Assembly (NCBI GenBank): GCA_913048465.1
Contig: CAJWVO010000003.1
Location: 1 to 64,000, forward strand
DNA: 64,000 bases
Reading direction: 5' to 3'
From: an uncultured Nitrosomonadales bacterium
GTDB lineage: Bacteria; Pseudomonadota; Gammaproteobacteria; Burkholderiales; Methylophilaceae
A model generated the notes under the pieces. That model made no database searches and had not been told where the DNA came from. It saw nothing but the letters and a program-made list of their open reading frames with translations. Below, one piece after another: positions 1 through 9,173 of the stretch. The position numbers and the translations under genes are program-made. How positions within the stretch are numbered: position 1 is the stretch's first letter; every line of letters starts with the position of its first letter.

Positions 1-589
1 AAGATTCTCAGCAAAAAATAATAAAAAAAGTTGTGCATTTTTGGCTGGAATCCCGGGGTCTGTTGGGGGCGCACTTGCGATGAATGCCGGTTGCTATGGT
101 GGTGAAATTTGGCAGTTTGTTTCCAAGGTAAAAATTATGAATTATGAAGGTGACATCCATATAAAAGATAAACAATCTTTCGAAATTGGATATAGAAGTG
201 TCAAAAAGAAAGAAGATGAAATATTCATTGGAGCATGGTTTGATTTTCCATCAAAAGAAAATAATGATGAAAACGAAGAACAGAAAATTGATAATTTACT
301 TAAATTAAGAAGAAGCAGTCAGCCACTTAATTGGCCAACTGCTGGCTCAACATTCAGGAATCCAGAAAAAAATTTTGCTGCTAAATTAATTGAAGAAGTG
401 GGATTAAAAGGTTTCCAAATTGGAGATGCAAGAATATCCAATAAACATGCTAACTTTATTGAAAATATTGGAGACGCCACTGCTAAAGATATTGAGCAAT
501 TAATTTATCTTGCTCAAGAAAAAGTAGAGGAATTAAAAAAAATTCGTTTGCAATTAGAAGTAAAGATTATTGGAGAAAATATTGATTAA
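1..589 (+). CDS. murB: UDP-N-acetylmuramate dehydrogenase (MurB), 5' truncated by window edge
   Basis: AGIPGSVGGALAMNAGCYGGE and NWPTAGSTFRNP motifs; followed by ddl-ftsQ-ftsA-ftsZ. The frame is open into the window start, so the track start at 41 is internal. Confidence 0.93.
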   Translation, partial: RFSAKNNKKSCAFLAGIPGSVGGALAMNAGCYGGEIWQFVSKVKIMNYEGDIHIKDKQSFEIGYRSVKKKEDEIFIGAWFDFPSKENNDENEEQKIDNLLKLRRSSQPLNWPTAGSTFRNPEKNFAAKLIEEVGLKGFQIGDARISNKHANFIENIGDATAKDIEQLIYLAQEKVEELKKIRLQLEVKIIGENID

Positions 590-1478
590 AAAAATTGCAT
601 TATTGAGTGGGGGTGATTCAGAAGAAAGAGATATTTCGATTAAAAGTGGACTGGCTGTATATCAAGCCCTAAAAAATTTAAATTATGAAGTATCTTTAAT
701 TGATCCTATAAATACAGATCTATGTACATTAGTTAATTATGATGCCGCTTTTATTTGCCTGCATGGTAAAAATGGAGAAGATGGGAAAATACAATCTCTA
801 CTTGAGTTATTAAAAGTTCCTTTCACTGGATCAGCATCAACAGCATCAATGCTTGCTATGAACAAGTTTTACTCTAAGTTAGTTTGGAATGACCATGCAT
901 TAATAACTCCAAAATTTCTCATACTAAATAAAACCAATCTTGATTATAAAAAAATAATTACACATCTGAGTAATCCGTTTATTGTTAAACCATCATCTTC
1001 AGGTTCATCTTTTGGAATTAATTTAGTAAAAAATAAGGATGATTTAACTTTTGCTTTTACTGATGCATCCAAATATGACCTTGCAGTCATAGCCGAAGAA
1101 TTTATTGAAGGTAGAGAATTTACGGTATCAATTTTAGGTAATAAATCACTGGGTGTTTTAGAGATTTCTTCTAAGAATGAATTCTATGATTACAATGCAA
1201 AATATGTTTCAAATGAAACTGTATTTTCCAAACCATCAGACTTAAATCCAGCAGTATTAGAAAAAATGGAAAATATTGCTTTATGCGCATTTACATCAAT
1301 TGGATGTAGTGGTTGGGGAAGGGTAGATTTTATGATGGATAAGGAATTTAATTTGTATCTGATAGAAGTTAATACTGTTCCTGGAATGACTGATCATAGT
1401 TTGTTTCCTTTGGCCGCTAGAAATGCAGGATTAAATTTTGAGGAAACAGTTCAGCATATCGTTGATTTGATCGAATAA
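570..1478 (+). CDS. ddl: D-alanine--D-alanine ligase
   Basis: LSGGDSEERDISIKSG, HGKNGEDG, KPSSSGSSFGI, EVNTVPGMTDHS motifs; TTG start overlapping the murB end (an alternative TTG lies at about 582). Confidence 0.95.
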   Translation: MEKILIKKIALLSGGDSEERDISIKSGLAVYQALKNLNYEVSLIDPINTDLCTLVNYDAAFICLHGKNGEDGKIQSLLELLKVPFTGSASTASMLAMNKFYSKLVWNDHALITPKFLILNKTNLDYKKIITHLSNPFIVKPSSSGSSFGINLVKNKDDLTFAFTDASKYDLAVIAEEFIEGREFTVSILGNKSLGVLEISSKNEFYDYNAKYVSNETVFSKPSDLNPAVLEKMENIALCAFTSIGCSGWGRVDFMMDKEFNLYLIEVNTVPGMTDHSLFPLAARNAGLNFEETVQHIVDLIE

Positions 1479-1482
1479 TACA

Positions 1483-2193
1483 TTGGAAAAAATACTATAT
1501 AAGTTTCTCTTCAGAGTTTGTTTAATAGGTATTCTAATTTTAGTTGTAAAATTAGCAACACCATTCACATTTGACAAATGGTTCCCTATCGATGAGATTG
1601 TCCTCAGTGGCGAATATAAATACCTAGAAAGAGAGCAGGTTCAAATGGTCGCTAATAATTACCTGGAAGGAAACTTTTTTTCATTAAATATTCATAAATT
1701 AAGGGAGGGGATGAAAAAGCTTCCATGGATAAAGGATGTGGATATATATCGAAAATGGCCAAATAGAATTACAATGCTAATAACGCAACATCAACCTATA
1801 GCTAGGTATGGAATGCAAGGCTTGATAAATGAGGAGGGCGAATTTTTTGGAGCAGCCTATGAGGATTACTTACCAATAATATATGGTCCAAAAGAGAAAT
1901 TACCCTACATAACATCTAAATTTTTTATTTTTAATGAAATTTTGCATGCTGAATTTATTAAAATTCATAAAATTACATACACCAGAAAAGATGACTGGGT
2001 AATAAACACTTCTGACGGCATGGTAATTAAATTAAATGATGATAAATCCGCTGAGGTTTTAAAAAGATTTGTTGATAATTTTCAAATTGTTCTTAAGAGT
2101 ATGAATAAACGTATAACTAGTGTGGATCTTAGATACAGAGATGGTTTTGCTGTATCTTCAGATACAATAAAAAAAATTAACCATAAATTATGA
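1483..2193 (+). CDS. ftsQ: Cell division protein FtsQ
   Basis: N-terminal TM, POTRA-like region (IDEIVLSGEYKYL..LPWIKDVDIYRKWPNRITMLITQHQPIARYG); between ddl and ftsA; TTG start. Confidence 0.9.
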   Translation: MEKILYKFLFRVCLIGILILVVKLATPFTFDKWFPIDEIVLSGEYKYLEREQVQMVANNYLEGNFFSLNIHKLREGMKKLPWIKDVDIYRKWPNRITMLITQHQPIARYGMQGLINEEGEFFGAAYEDYLPIIYGPKEKLPYITSKFFIFNEILHAEFIKIHKITYTRKDDWVINTSDGMVIKLNDDKSAEVLKRFVDNFQIVLKSMNKRITSVDLRYRDGFAVSSDTIKKINHKL

Positions 2194-3428
2194 TCAAACA
2201 AAAAGAAGAAAAAAATTTAATTGTAGGTCTTGATATTGGAACATCAAAAATAGTAACCATTGTTTCCGAAATTAAAAATGATGGAGAAATACAAATTCTT
2301 GGTATTGGCCAGCATGTATCACGAGGTTTAAAAAAAGGAGTGGTGGTAAATATTGAATCAACAATGCAAGCCATTCAAAGATCTCTAGAAGAAGCAGAGC
2401 TCATGGCTGATTGTAAGATTAAAGAGGTCTTCACAGGAATTGCAGGAAGTCATATTAGAAGCATTAATTCAACCGGCATGGTTAAAATACGTGATCTTGA
2501 AGTTGATAATTCTGATGTAGAAAGGGTAATAGAAACAGCTCAAGCAATTACACTTCCCCCTGATCAGCAGGTCCTTCATACACTAGTACAGGAATATATC
2601 ATTGATGATCAATATGACATCAGAGAGCCGCGGGGAATGAGTGGCATGAGGCTTGAAGTAAAAGTCCATATTGTTTCTGGTGCAATTGCAGCAGCTCAAA
2701 ATATTGTGAAATGTATTAAAAGATCTGGTTTGGATGTAATGGAATTGATTCTTCAGCCCCTGGCATCAGCCGATGCAGTTTTAACTCATGACGAAAAAGA
2801 ATTAGGTGTATGTCTAATTGATATTGGCGGTGGCACGACAGATATTATTGTGTACAAGGATGGATCTGTTAAACATACTGCAGTTATCCCCATTGCTGGA
2901 GATCAAATAACTAACGATATCTCGGTTGCTTTCAGAACTCCACAACAATCGGCTGAAGAGATCAAGATTAATTATGGCTGCAGTGATTCAGAAAAAGCCA
3001 GCCCTAAAGAAATGATTGACGTGCCTCTTGTTGATGGTCGAGCCCCGAAAAAAATAACAATTAAAGATTTATCTGAGATTATTGAGCCCAGGGTAAATGA
3101 ACTGTTTGAGCTTGTTACTAATGAATTAATTCGTTCTAAATTAAGCAATAAGATTGCATCTGGCATTGTAATAACAGGAGGTTCTTCTCTTATGAACAAT
3201 ATAACTGATGTGGCCGAGAAAAACTTTAAGCAATCAGTTAGAATAGGATACCCACAGGGAATAAGTGGTTTAAAACAAATTATTGATAATCCAAGATATG
3301 CAACAGGAATTGGACTCATAAAAAGGGGTAAAATGGACTTTGATAATGATAAAAAAAGAAAAATTGAGGGTAACTCTTTAGCACAAATTTTTGAAAAAAT
3401 GAAATTATGGTTTCAAGGAAACTTTTAA
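2190..3428 (+). CDS. ftsA: Cell division protein FtsA
   Basis: VGLDIGTSKIVTIV, DIGGGTTDI, ITGGSSLM actin-fold motifs; 4-nt overlap with ftsQ. Confidence 0.97.
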   Translation: MIKQKEEKNLIVGLDIGTSKIVTIVSEIKNDGEIQILGIGQHVSRGLKKGVVVNIESTMQAIQRSLEEAELMADCKIKEVFTGIAGSHIRSINSTGMVKIRDLEVDNSDVERVIETAQAITLPPDQQVLHTLVQEYIIDDQYDIREPRGMSGMRLEVKVHIVSGAIAAAQNIVKCIKRSGLDVMELILQPLASADAVLTHDEKELGVCLIDIGGGTTDIIVYKDGSVKHTAVIPIAGDQITNDISVAFRTPQQSAEEIKINYGCSDSEKASPKEMIDVPLVDGRAPKKITIKDLSEIIEPRVNELFELVTNELIRSKLSNKIASGIVITGGSSLMNNITDVAEKNFKQSVRIGYPQGISGLKQIIDNPRYATGIGLIKRGKMDFDNDKKRKIEGNSLAQIFEKMKLWFQGNF

Positions 3429-3431
3429 ATA

Positions 3432-4616
3432 ATGTTTGAAGTTATTAATAATAAAAAACAAGAGGCACTAATCAAGGTTGTTGGTGTCGGCGGATGTGGT
3501 AATAATGCTGTGGATTACATGATTGAAAAAAATATTCAGGGAGTGGATTTTATATCTGTGAATACAGATTTGCAGTCTTTAAAAAAATCTCAAGCAAACA
3601 ACATTGTACAAATTGGATTGCATCTCACAAAAGGTTTGGGTTCCGGGGCCAGGCCGGACTCTGGAAAACAAGCAGCAATTGAAGATAAAGAAAAATTAAA
3701 AGATGCAATTAAAGATGCAGATATGCTTTTTATAACCGCGGGCATGGGTGGAGGCACTGGAACCGGTGCAGCTCCAGTTATTGCTGAAATTGCAAAAGAA
3801 TTAGGTATTTTGACAGTTGCTGTTGTTACTAAACCGTTTAGTTTTGAAGGTAAAAGAAATCAGATTGCCGAAGAAGGTTTGAAAGAATTAAGAAACTATG
3901 TGGACTCGTTGATAGTAATTCCTAACGAAAAATTAATGAATGTACTAGGAGCCGATGTGACCTTTATTAATGCGTTTTCAGCAGCAAATGAAGTGCTTCA
4001 TAACTCAGTCTCTGGTATTTCCGACATAATAAATCACACTGGATTAATCAATGTTGATTTTTCTGATGTGAAAACAGTAATGGCTGAAATGGGTTCAGCA
4101 ATTATAGGTTCAGGTGTGTTTGAAGGAGATAATAGAGCAGTGAAAGCAGCTCAGTTAGCAATTAATAGTCCTTTACTAGAGAATATTGAATTAAAAAATG
4201 CGAAGGGAATTCTTGTCAATATTTCAGCAAGCAGTACATTTAAAATGAAAGAATATATTGATGTGATGAATGAGGTTAAAAGTATCACTGCAAATGATGC
4301 TACTGTTATTGTTGGTAATGTTATTGATGATGAACTTGAGAATAAAATAAAAGTGACCATTGTGGTGACTGGTCTCGACGATAACTATATTTCAGAAATA
4401 AAAGACCAATCCCCCCTACCAGATGATGAAGTTATTGATCATGTTCGATCACTTGAAAACGCAAATACTGCTGACGAAATTGATAAACCCACAAGTGACC
4501 AGTCTGATTTTTCAAATGTTTTTTTTGATGGGGGAGATGAATCTAGTTTAGTTAATAATGGCACTGTTTCTGAAGACGAGTATGACATTCCGTCATTTTT
4601 GAGAAGAAATAAATGA
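3432..4616 (+). CDS. ftsZ: Cell division GTPase FtsZ
   Basis: GVGGCGNNAVDYM, GMGGGTGTGAAPVIA, C-terminal peptide DIPSFLRRNK. Confidence 0.98.
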   Translation: MFEVINNKKQEALIKVVGVGGCGNNAVDYMIEKNIQGVDFISVNTDLQSLKKSQANNIVQIGLHLTKGLGSGARPDSGKQAAIEDKEKLKDAIKDADMLFITAGMGGGTGTGAAPVIAEIAKELGILTVAVVTKPFSFEGKRNQIAEEGLKELRNYVDSLIVIPNEKLMNVLGADVTFINAFSAANEVLHNSVSGISDIINHTGLINVDFSDVKTVMAEMGSAIIGSGVFEGDNRAVKAAQLAINSPLLENIELKNAKGILVNISASSTFKMKEYIDVMNEVKSITANDATVIVGNVIDDELENKIKVTIVVTGLDDNYISEIKDQSPLPDDEVIDHVRSLENANTADEIDKPTSDQSDFSNVFFDGGDESSLVNNGTVSEDEYDIPSFLRRNK

Positions 4617-5554
4617 TTTTTCAAAAAACAATTTCGAAAAAGGTATCTATTCAAGGTGTTGGCTTGCATTCCGGAGACACTGTTAATCTATCTTTAAAAC
4701 CAGCAAAACCTGACAGCGGAATAACGTTTGTAAGAAAAGATTTAAAATCTAATAATACTATTAAGGTTGATCCATATCTGGTGTCTGATACAAGGCTGTG
4801 TTCGACACTTGAAAAAGAATCAGCAAAGGTAATGACGGTGGAGCACCTCATGTCAGCTTTATATGCCTATTCAATTGACAACATTATCATTGAAATATCT
4901 GGTATTGAAGTACCTATTCTGGACGGGAGCTCAAATCCATTTATTTATCTAATCCAATCTGGCGAACCAATAAATCAAGAAATAGAAAAGAAGTTTATTA
5001 AGGTTAAAAAAGCTCTTAAATATGAAATTGACGGTAAATTTGCAATGTTGGAACCCTATGATGGTTTTAAGATTGATTTTTCAATTGATTTCCCTCACCC
5101 TGTGTTTGCTGATCGAAATAATTCAATATCTATTGATTATTACAACGACTCCTATGTGGATGAAATTGCACGTGCAAGAACTTTTGGTTTTATGCAGGAG
5201 GTTGAATATTTAAGATCTAATGGCTTAGCAAAAGGAGGCTCTTTGGATAATGCTATCGTTATGGATGAGTATAAAATTATAAATAACGACCGATTAAGAT
5301 ATGATGACGAGTTTGTCAGACACAAAGTGCTTGATGCATTTGGTGATTTATATTTAACAGGCTATGCACTTATTGGAAAGTTTACTGCATTCAAGTCAGG
5401 CCATGAAATAAATAACCAACTATTGAGATTACTGATGAAAGATAAAGATTCCTATGATTTAGTTTCATTGACAGAATCAGATAGAGTTTATCAACAAATT
5501 ATTAATCATAATGAACAGCTCGAATTAATTCAAAATGAGGCAGCTTTAGCATGA
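4613..5554 (+). CDS. lpxC: UDP-3-O-acyl-N-acetylglucosamine deacetylase LpxC
   Basis: GVGLHSGDTVNLSLKPA, TVEHLMSALYA, RHKVLDAFGDLYLTG; ATGA overlap with ftsZ. Confidence 0.97.
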   Translation: MIFQKTISKKVSIQGVGLHSGDTVNLSLKPAKPDSGITFVRKDLKSNNTIKVDPYLVSDTRLCSTLEKESAKVMTVEHLMSALYAYSIDNIIIEISGIEVPILDGSSNPFIYLIQSGEPINQEIEKKFIKVKKALKYEIDGKFAMLEPYDGFKIDFSIDFPHPVFADRNNSISIDYYNDSYVDEIARARTFGFMQEVEYLRSNGLAKGGSLDNAIVMDEYKIINNDRLRYDDEFVRHKVLDAFGDLYLTGYALIGKFTAFKSGHEINNQLLRLLMKDKDSYDLVSLTESDRVYQQIINHNEQLELIQNEAALA

Positions 5555-5730
5555 TTTTTAGGACAGTTGCTTTTTTGTTAGCATTACTATTAATTGTCTT
5601 ATTAGTTTTATATGTAGTAACAAAAAATAAAAATTATTTAGAGTTAGTTAAAAAAATTACTAGATATACCTTAACAGCTTTTTTAATTGTCGTTGTTATT
5701 TATATTTTTATGAGAATAACGCATCTTTGA
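5551..5730 (+). CDS. Small membrane protein, about 59 aa (not in supplied ORF track)
   Basis: Hand-translated: MIFRTVAFLLALLLIVLLVLYVVTKNKNYLELVKKITRYTLTAFLIVVVIYIFMRITHL*; two hydrophobic helices; ATGA overlap with lpxC stop; ends 1 nt before next ATG. Confidence 0.65.
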   Translation: MIFRTVAFLLALLLIVLLVLYVVTKNKNYLELVKKITRYTLTAFLIVVVIYIFMRITHL

Positions 5731-5731
5731 C

Positions 5732-6616
5732 ATGAGCAAGATAGTAATTTTTGGAGGCTCTGGTTTTATAGGTTCTGAGCTGATAATCAAATTAGCAAAC
5801 TATAAAAATTTTCAAATTGATGTTATTACTAGAAACAAAAAAAATATCCACCCCTTAAAAGTACTTCCCAATGTTCGTTTTCACGAGATAAATACTTTTA
5901 ATTCCGCAGCGATTGAGAGATATATCAGAGGATCAGAAATTGTCATAAATTTAATGGGAATTCTACATGAGGATAAAAAAAATCTATTTAAAACGATTCA
6001 TACAATATATCCAAAAATAATTCAAAATTTGTGCATTAAAAATAAAGTTAAAAAATTTATTCATATTAGTGCTTTAAAATCTGAAACAAATGCAAGTAAT
6101 TATTTAAAATCAAAACATATGGGCGAAAAACAACTTTCGCAAAAAAATCATCAATTAAACACTTTTATCCTTAAGCCATCCATTATCTTTGGGACAGACG
6201 ATAATTTTATTAATATGTTTTATAAAATAATGAAAATTAGTCCTTTGATGGCAGTAATTTCACCTAATTCCTCATTTCAGCCAATATCAGTGAAGGATTT
6301 GGTATTAATAATCACCGCTTTAATGGACAATGATTCATTCAAAAGTCGAACTTTTGAACTTGGAGGCCCTAAAACTTATTCCTTTCTTGAAATCTTAAAA
6401 GTCATTAAAAAAATAAAAAAATTAAGATGTATTTTACTAAGCTTGCCTAAGATATTCGACTTATTATTTGTTGTAGTGCTGGAATTGAGCCCTAGGAAAA
6501 TAATTACAAGAGATAATTTGAAATCATTGCAAGTGGATAATACATGTGAAATTAATCATTCTTATGAATTTCTTTCAGAATTAAATGAATTAGAGACGCA
6601 TATTAACAAGTTATGA
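5732..6616 (+). CDS. NAD(P)-dependent epimerase/dehydratase, NDUFA9-like (complex I associated) family
   Basis: IVIFGGSGFIGSELI Rossmann motif; INLMGILHE, HISALKS. Confidence 0.75.
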   Translation: MSKIVIFGGSGFIGSELIIKLANYKNFQIDVITRNKKNIHPLKVLPNVRFHEINTFNSAAIERYIRGSEIVINLMGILHEDKKNLFKTIHTIYPKIIQNLCIKNKVKKFIHISALKSETNASNYLKSKHMGEKQLSQKNHQLNTFILKPSIIFGTDDNFINMFYKIMKISPLMAVISPNSSFQPISVKDLVLIITALMDNDSFKSRTFELGGPKTYSFLEILKVIKKIKKLRCILLSLPKIFDLLFVVVLELSPRKIITRDNLKSLQVDNTCEINHSYEFLSELNELETHINKL

Positions 6617-7710
6617 AAATCTATTTGGTAGGTGGGGCAGTTCGTGATGAAATTTTAAATCAGCCTTATACGGAAAAAGATTACGTTGTGGTGGGGTCGA
6701 CTCCGGAGGAGATGATTGAGAAAAAATTTAAACCTGTAGGCAGAAGTTTCCCTGTTTTTTTACATCCTGATACTCACGAGGAATATGCATTAGCCAGGAC
6801 AGAAAAAAAGGATGGAGTTGGGTATAAAGATTTTATTTTTTATACCAGCCCAACTATTTCATTAGAAGAAGACTTAGTCCGAAGAGACTTAACAATCAAC
6901 GCAATAGCAAAAGATGATCAGAATAAATATATTGATCCATTCAATGGAATTAATGACATTAGTAAAAAAATACTTCGTCATGTTTCAGATGCATTCAAGG
7001 AGGATCCTTTAAGAATATTGCGACTAGCAAGGTTTAAAGCAAAATTACCAGATTTTAAAGTTGCAGAAGAAACCTTAGTCCTATTAAAAACCATGATTAA
7101 TGAGGGAGAATTGAAGTATTTGAGCTATGATCGAATCATCATTGAGATTAAAAAAGTATTTCAACTTAAAGATGGACATATTTTTTTTAAGACATTGGAA
7201 GATATTGGCGCTATTGATCAAATTTTTGAAAACAATAATAAAAGAAAATTATCAGAGTGTTTTCAATCCTTTTTCAAACATGGTCATTATGATAAGAACT
7301 TCAATCTGTGCTGGCTTTTCTTTCAGGAAAAATTCAACTTTAAATTCTGCAAACAGTATTCAGTTAATTTTTCAAAAAAGGATCTCGATATAATCAAGAC
7401 TTTCAAAGAATTAATCAAAGATCTACTTAATTTTAGAAATCTTTCTTCAGTGGATCAATTGTTTGTTTTAAATAGAGTCGGTTTTTTTGGTAAAGATGAC
7501 AAGTTAGATAAAATATTAGAATTAATAAGATTGGATTTATTAATTGATCAGAGTGATTTAAATCTATCTTTATTGACCTATTCCAATAAGTTAGAAAATT
7601 TTTTCAAAAATAAACCAATAAGTATTCCTTCAAATCTTACTGGGAAAGACATTGCAGAACATATCAATAAACAGAGACTTAATTTTTTAGAATCTTTTCA
7701 ATTTGAGTAA
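6613..7710 (+). CDS. cca: CCA tRNA nucleotidyltransferase
   Basis: KIYLVGGAVRDEIL, DLVRRDLTINAIA, EDPLRILRLARFKAKL. Confidence 0.93.
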   Translation: MKIYLVGGAVRDEILNQPYTEKDYVVVGSTPEEMIEKKFKPVGRSFPVFLHPDTHEEYALARTEKKDGVGYKDFIFYTSPTISLEEDLVRRDLTINAIAKDDQNKYIDPFNGINDISKKILRHVSDAFKEDPLRILRLARFKAKLPDFKVAEETLVLLKTMINEGELKYLSYDRIIIEIKKVFQLKDGHIFFKTLEDIGAIDQIFENNNKRKLSECFQSFFKHGHYDKNFNLCWLFFQEKFNFKFCKQYSVNFSKKDLDIIKTFKELIKDLLNFRNLSSVDQLFVLNRVGFFGKDDKLDKILELIRLDLLIDQSDLNLSLLTYSNKLENFFKNKPISIPSNLTGKDIAEHINKQRLNFLESFQFE

Positions 7711-8301
7711 TTCACCAAGTCCATGTAGCTTATTACTTGCATAGTTTTTATTAATTCTTTCATTTGAAATATGAACTGTTTCCAGTCCTGCGTGGTATGC
7801 GCTTTTTAAATTTTCATGTGAATCGTCAATCAGTATAATTTTTTTATAGGGCATTCGTTTAATTTTTCTAAAAATGCGAATGTCGGGTTTAGATATGAAT
7901 GAATTATCCTCAATACAAATAATCTGTTTGAAAAAATAATGTATATCCAATTTTTTTAAAATGAATTTTGCATAATGTGTTGGTGCATTTGTGAGGATAA
8001 TTTTATCGTCATTAATACTTTTTAAAATCATCCTTAAATTTTTTACGGGCTCTATTTTCTCTTCGATATCTTTTAAATTGTGCGTCTTAAGTAAAAAATC
8101 ATGGGGATCAATTTGATGGTGGATCATTAATCCTCTCAATGTTGAACCATACTTCTTCCAATAGTCGGTTCTTAAAAAATTCGCCTTTTCATGTGAAATA
8201 CTTAAATTTTCAGATATGTATTGAGTCATATCTCTATTGATAAACTCAAAAATATGTGGGCTGGCATGATGAAGTGTGTCATCAAGATCAAATACCCACA
8301 G
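7687..8301 (-). CDS. HAD-family pyrimidine 5'-nucleotidase-like protein; track ORF begins at 8229 but the catalytic motif lies upstream
   Basis: Track ORF 8229 starts MTQYISENLS. In-frame upstream codons read CTG TGG GTA TTT GAT CTT GAT GAC ACA CTT CAT CAT GCC = LWVFDLDDTLHHASPHIFEFINRD. No ATG/GTG/TTG occurs upstream of 8229 back to the preceding in-frame TGA; CTG at 8301 is the nearest near-cognate codon. Confidence 0.75.
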   Translation of the reverse strand: MWVFDLDDTLHHASPHIFEFINRDMTQYISENLSISHEKANFLRTDYWKKYGSTLRGLMIHHQIDPHDFLLKTHNLKDIEEKIEPVKNLRMILKSINDDKIILTNAPTHYAKFILKKLDIHYFFKQIICIEDNSFISKPDIRIFRKIKRMPYKKIILIDDSHENLKSAYHAGLETVHISNERINKNYASNKLHGLGELLKLKRF

Positions 8302-8306
8302 TTGTT

Positions 8307-9173
8307 TTAGTTTTTTCCTTTGATTAATGTACCTACACCTTGATTGGTTAAAATTTCTAACAACAATGCATGCTCAACTCTACCGTCTATTATATGTACA
8401 CTATTGACTCCGCCTTTTGCGGCATCCATAGCCGATTCAATTTTAGGCAACATGCCACCACTTAATGTGCCATCTTTAATCAATGTTTCAATATCATTTG
8501 GTTTTATTCCTGTAATCAGATTATTTTGGTTATCAAGTACACCTTTGGTGTTAGTCATAAGGATTAATTTTTCTGCCATGAGAACCTCAGCTAACTTGCC
8601 TGCGACAACATCTGCATTAATGTTGTAAGTTTTTCCATCTGAACCAATTCCAATTGGAGCTATTACAGGAATAAAGTCACCAGTATCTAGAAAATCGATG
8701 AGGCTGGGATCGATGGACTCAATTTTACCCACATAACCAAGGTCTATTTTTTTCCCATCTTTATCTTTAGCAAGCTTTGAAGCATGAATGAAGTTTCCAT
8801 CTTGCCCGGTAAGGCCTACTGCTTTTCCACCATGAATGTTTATTTGATGAACAATTTCTTTATTTATTTGACCTCCTAAAATCATTTCAACAACATCCAT
8901 TGTCTCTTCATCAGTCACTCTGACCCCGTTAATAAATTCACCCTTCTTGCCGATTTTCTCAAGGTGTTCATTGATCTGTGGACCACCTCCATGTACAACA
9001 ACTGGATTCATACCCACTAATTTCAATAACACTACATCCATAGCAAAAGAGCTTTTTAGTTGCTCATCTATCATTGCATTGCCACCAAACTTAATCACAA
9101 TGGTTTTATCAAAAAATTGCTTTATGTAAGGTAATGCTTCACTAAGTATTTTTGCTTTGTCGTTAGGTGCCAT
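8307..9173 (-). CDS. argB: Acetylglutamate kinase
   Basis: [48 protein letters not shown]. Confidence 0.97.
   Translation of the reverse strand: MAPNDKAKILSEALPYIKQFFDKTIVIKFGGNAMIDEQLKSSFAMDVVLLKLVGMNPVVVHGGGPQINEHLEKIGKKGEFINGVRVTDEETMDVVEMILGGQINKEIVHQINIHGGKAVGLTGQDGNFIHASKLAKDKDGKKIDLGYVGKIESIDPSLIDFLDTGDFIPVIAPIGIGSDGKTYNINADVVAGKLAEVLMAEKLILMTNTKGVLDNQNNLITGIKPNDIETLIKDGTLSGGMLPKIESAMDAAKGGVNSVHIIDGRVEHALLLEILTNQGVGTLIKGKN

Noticed and set aside
2972-3319. Antisense ORFs in ftsA/ftsZ/secD/rnfC/argB (e.g. 2972-3319, 4151-4360, 8344-8628, 28702-28971, 41529-41834)
   Set aside because: All opposite well-supported genes with no own start context or family motif.
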